From: NCEH01 sp002257205
GTDB taxonomy: Bacteria > Pseudomonadota > Alphaproteobacteria > Rhizobiales > Xanthobacteraceae
Assembly: GCF_043195105.1 (NCBI RefSeq)
Contig: NZ_JBAFWO010000007.1
Length of the DNA: 64,000 nucleotides
Direction: 5' to 3' (one strand)
The notes below the pieces were generated by a model. That model was not told where the DNA came from, did not search any database, and saw only the letters and a program-made list of their open reading frames with translations. Below, piece by piece: positions 62,039 through 64,000 of the stretch. The number at the start of each line of letters is the position of its first letter. Within the stretch, counting starts at the first letter, position 1. The translations under genes were made by a program, and so were the position numbers.

Positions 62039-62279
62039 AATCTATCCAATCCGTTGTGAAACTGGCCGTCGTTTTAGGGGTGGGCGCGCGCCGGGGCAAG
62101 GGGCGTGGTATCGTGCGCCATGGTTCAGGCGGGCGCGGCGTGCAAACCGGCGATGGTGTCGCGGCAAGATAACCGGCAAGATCACCTGCCGGATTTTCGG
62201 CGCCACAAGGGGAAACCCTCACTGGCACCGCGAACCTGTCCGCCTGTTTCATGTCGCCCGCCCGAGCCGGAGTGAGGCC

Positions 62280-63380
62280 TTGCCCATCGACCCCATCATT
62301 CCTCCCTTTTCAGCCGCCCTTGGCCAGATCGACGAGCGCTCGCGCGAGATTTTCCGCCAGATCGTGGAAAGCTATCTCGCCACCGGCGAGCCGGTGGGCT
62401 CGCGCAATATCGCCCGTCTCATTCCCATGTCGCTGTCGCCGGCTTCCGTGCGCAATGTCATGGCGGACCTGGAGGCGGCCGGGCTGATCTATGCGCCCCA
62501 CACCAGCGCCGGCCGCCTGCCGACCGAACGCGGGCTGCGCTTTTTCGTCGATGCGCTGATGGAGATCGGCGACGTCAGCGAAGGCGACCGCCGCAATATC
62601 GAATCCCAGGTCGCCGCCGCCGCCAAGGGCTACACGGTCGATGGCGTGCTGCGCGAGGCCTCCGCCTTGCTCTCCGGCCTGTCGCGCGGCGCCGGCGTGG
62701 TAACGGCCATCAAGACCGATCCGCGCCTCAAGCATGTGGAATTCGTGCCGCTGGATACCAACCGGGCCCTGGTGATCCTGGTGTCCGAGGACGGGCAGGT
62801 GGAAAACCGGGCCGTGCCGCTGCCGCTCGGCTTGCCGGCCTCGGCGCTGACCGAGGCGACCAATTTCCTCAACGCCCATATTCGCGGCCGCACCTTGGCC
62901 GAGGCGCGGGCCGAGATGGAAAACCTGTTGAGCGACCTGCGCCAGCAATTGGATGCCCTGACCGCGCGGGTGGTGGAGGCGGGCCTTGCCTCCTGGTCCG
63001 GCGACGTGCCGGCGGAGCGCAAGCTGATCGTGCGCGGGCAGGCGAAATTGCTGGAGGATCTCCATGCGCTGGAGGATCTCGAACGCATTCGCCTGCTGTT
63101 CGACGATCTGGAGTCGAAGCGCGACGTGGTGGATCTGCTCGGCCGGGCGGAGGATGCCCAATCCTTGCGCATCTTCATCGGCTCGGAGAATAAATTGTTC
63201 TCCCTCTCCGGCTCCTCCACCATCGTCGCGCCGTATCACGACAGCCAGGGCCGGGTGCTGGGGGTGCTGGGTGTGATCGGTCCGACCCGGCTCAATTATG
63301 GGCGCATCGTGCCCATGGTGGACTTCACGGCGCGGGTCGTGAGCCGCGTTCTCGGCGCTCCAGGTGCCGACGCGGCTTGA
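62280..63380 (+). CDS. hrcA: Heat-inducible transcription repressor HrcA
   Basis: A 366-residue repressor of class I heat-shock genes. The N-terminal winged helix has REIFRQIVESYLATGEPVGSR and SPASVRNVMADLEAAGLIYAPHTSAGRLPTE, and the C-terminal GVIGPTRLNYGRIVPMVDF is diagnostic. HrcA binds CIRCE elements and is kept active by GroEL. The frame's best start is TTG 62280, seven bases behind GGAG (62269-62272); no ATG or GTG fits. No CIRCE is visible upstream, so autoregulation by that element is not supported. grpE follows. Confidence 0.94.
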   Translation: MPIDPIIPPFSAALGQIDERSREIFRQIVESYLATGEPVGSRNIARLIPMSLSPASVRNVMADLEAAGLIYAPHTSAGRLPTERGLRFFVDALMEIGDVSEGDRRNIESQVAAAAKGYTVDGVLREASALLSGLSRGAGVVTAIKTDPRLKHVEFVPLDTNRALVILVSEDGQVENRAVPLPLGLPASALTEATNFLNAHIRGRTLAEARAEMENLLSDLRQQLDALTARVVEAGLASWSGDVPAERKLIVRGQAKLLEDLHALEDLERIRLLFDDLESKRDVVDLLGRAEDAQSLRIFIGSENKLFSLSGSSTIVAPYHDSQGRVLGVLGVIGPTRLNYGRIVPMVDFTARVVSRVLGAPGADAA

Positions 63381-63464
63381 TTTTTCCCGCCATGCCCCCG
63401 ATATGCGGGGCGAAATCGGTGCACCTGCCCGTGGGGCGGTGTTGTTAGCGACGAGGACATGGGC

Positions 63465-64000
63465 ATGAGCGATCAGGGTGGCGCGAACGACGCGAAGCCC
63501 CATAGCGACCTGAACTCCGATCCGGAGGGTGCGGAAATGGAAGCGCTCGCCGAGGCGGAACAGGCCGGTGGACTCCACGCGGAAAAGCAGCGGCTGGAGG
63601 GCGAGGTCGCGAACCTGAAGGACAAGTTCCTGCGCGCCTATGCGGAAGCGGAGAACATCCGCCGCCGGGCCGAAAAGGAAGTGGCCGATGCCAAGACCTA
63701 TGGCATCGCCTCCTTCGCACGCGATGTATTGAACGTCGCCGATGATCTCGCCCGCGCCCTCGGCGCGGTGGAGGCGGAAGCCAAGGAAAAGGCGGAAGGC
63801 GCGTTCAAGGCGCTGCTCGACGGCCTGGAACTGACCGAGCGCAGCCTTCACAAGGGCCTGGAGAAGCACGGCATTCGCAAGGTGGAGCCGGTGGGGGAGA
63901 AATTCGACCCCAATCTCCACCAGGCCATGTTCGAGGTGCCCGACGCGAGCGTTCCCAACGGGACCGTCGTGCAGGTGGTGCAATCGGGCTATGTGATCGG
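63465..64000 (+). CDS. grpE: GrpE nucleotide-exchange factor, 3' end outside the window
   Basis: The 178 visible codons encode GrpE, which releases ADP from DnaK in the cytoplasm. After an acidic N-terminal tail comes the long helix (EKQRLEGEVANLKDKFLRAYAEAENIRRR), then the GrpE hallmark KVEPVGEKFDPNLHQAMFEV near residue 142. ATG 63465 is preferred because GAGGA (63453-63457) is seven bases upstream; ATG 63459 is too close to it. The gene follows hrcA by 84 bp, the normal alphaproteobacterial pair. Confidence 0.94.
   Translation, partial: MSDQGGANDAKPHSDLNSDPEGAEMEALAEAEQAGGLHAEKQRLEGEVANLKDKFLRAYAEAENIRRRAEKEVADAKTYGIASFARDVLNVADDLARALGAVEAEAKEKAEGAFKALLDGLELTERSLHKGLEKHGIRKVEPVGEKFDPNLHQAMFEVPDASVPNGTVVQVVQSGYVI

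Overview
This is high-GC alphaproteobacterial chromosome, most likely Hyphomicrobiales and possibly Xanthobacteraceae. The grounds are very strong G/C at third codon positions, the grpE/hrcA | rph-rdgB-hemW order, an IalB-family protein, nadABC in one operon, and short interspersed palindromes of the type common in that order. The genus is inference. I see no rRNA, tRNA, CRISPR array, insertion sequence or complete prophage.

Layout. (1) 1-10002: an SDR oxidoreductase cut by the window edge lies divergent from a polyamine-type ABC importer (Tat-exported binding protein, ATPase, two permeases). Downstream on the same strand come a DeoR-type regulator, a proline-iminopeptidase-like hydrolase, an isochorismatase-fold amidase, an APH-fold kinase and a class III PLP enzyme of the AGXT2L (phospho-lyase) type. 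The set reads as uptake and breakdown of a hydroxy-amino compound by phosphorylation followed by phospho-elimination. (2) 10069-26899: an exopolysaccharide locus with an acyltransferase, an initiating sugar transferase, a GH18 hydrolase, a polymerase/ligase, a WecG-type transferase, an export lipoprotein, a Wzz/BY-kinase-like protein lacking a P-loop, a flippase and two FkbM methyltransferases. nadABC (13959-17499), preceded by two palindromes, sits inside it. (3) 27061-32777: an IalB protein, then a TetR regulator and an RND efflux operon that share one operator motif. (4) 32863-34673: a two-gene, translationally coupled cassette. The first gene ends in a RecB-like PD-(D/E)xK nuclease domain; the second is unrecognised and may encode immunity. 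A block of low GC spans the junction. This is the best candidate for an undescribed system. (5) 34769-43382: a GDSL autotransporter, a DUF4142 protein, an amino-acid ABC transporter with binding protein fused to permease, and D-amino-acid dehydrogenase. (6) 43763-55273: a hybrid histidine kinase, MurJ, a hydrolase, TrpS, a MarR regulator behind a perfect long palindrome, a DUF1398 protein, UbiG, DUF1178, a nitrilase-family amidase, glutaredoxin and ComF. (7) 55623-64000: a copper P1B-ATPase divergent from CsoR, a secreted unknown, hemW-rdgB-rph, and hrcA-grpE (grpE runs off the edge).

Repeats are a theme. Three inverted doublets of a 24-bp palindrome occur at 1862-1973, 7489-7589 and 60533-60646; the last lies inside the translated 5' part of hemW. 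A repeat of about 115 bp occurs at 46384 and, inverted, at 55406, with a relative at 7328. Two GCGTTTTC/GAAAACGC palindromes lie behind hemW. Several genes and gene ends carry tandem duplications with 8-16 bp periods.
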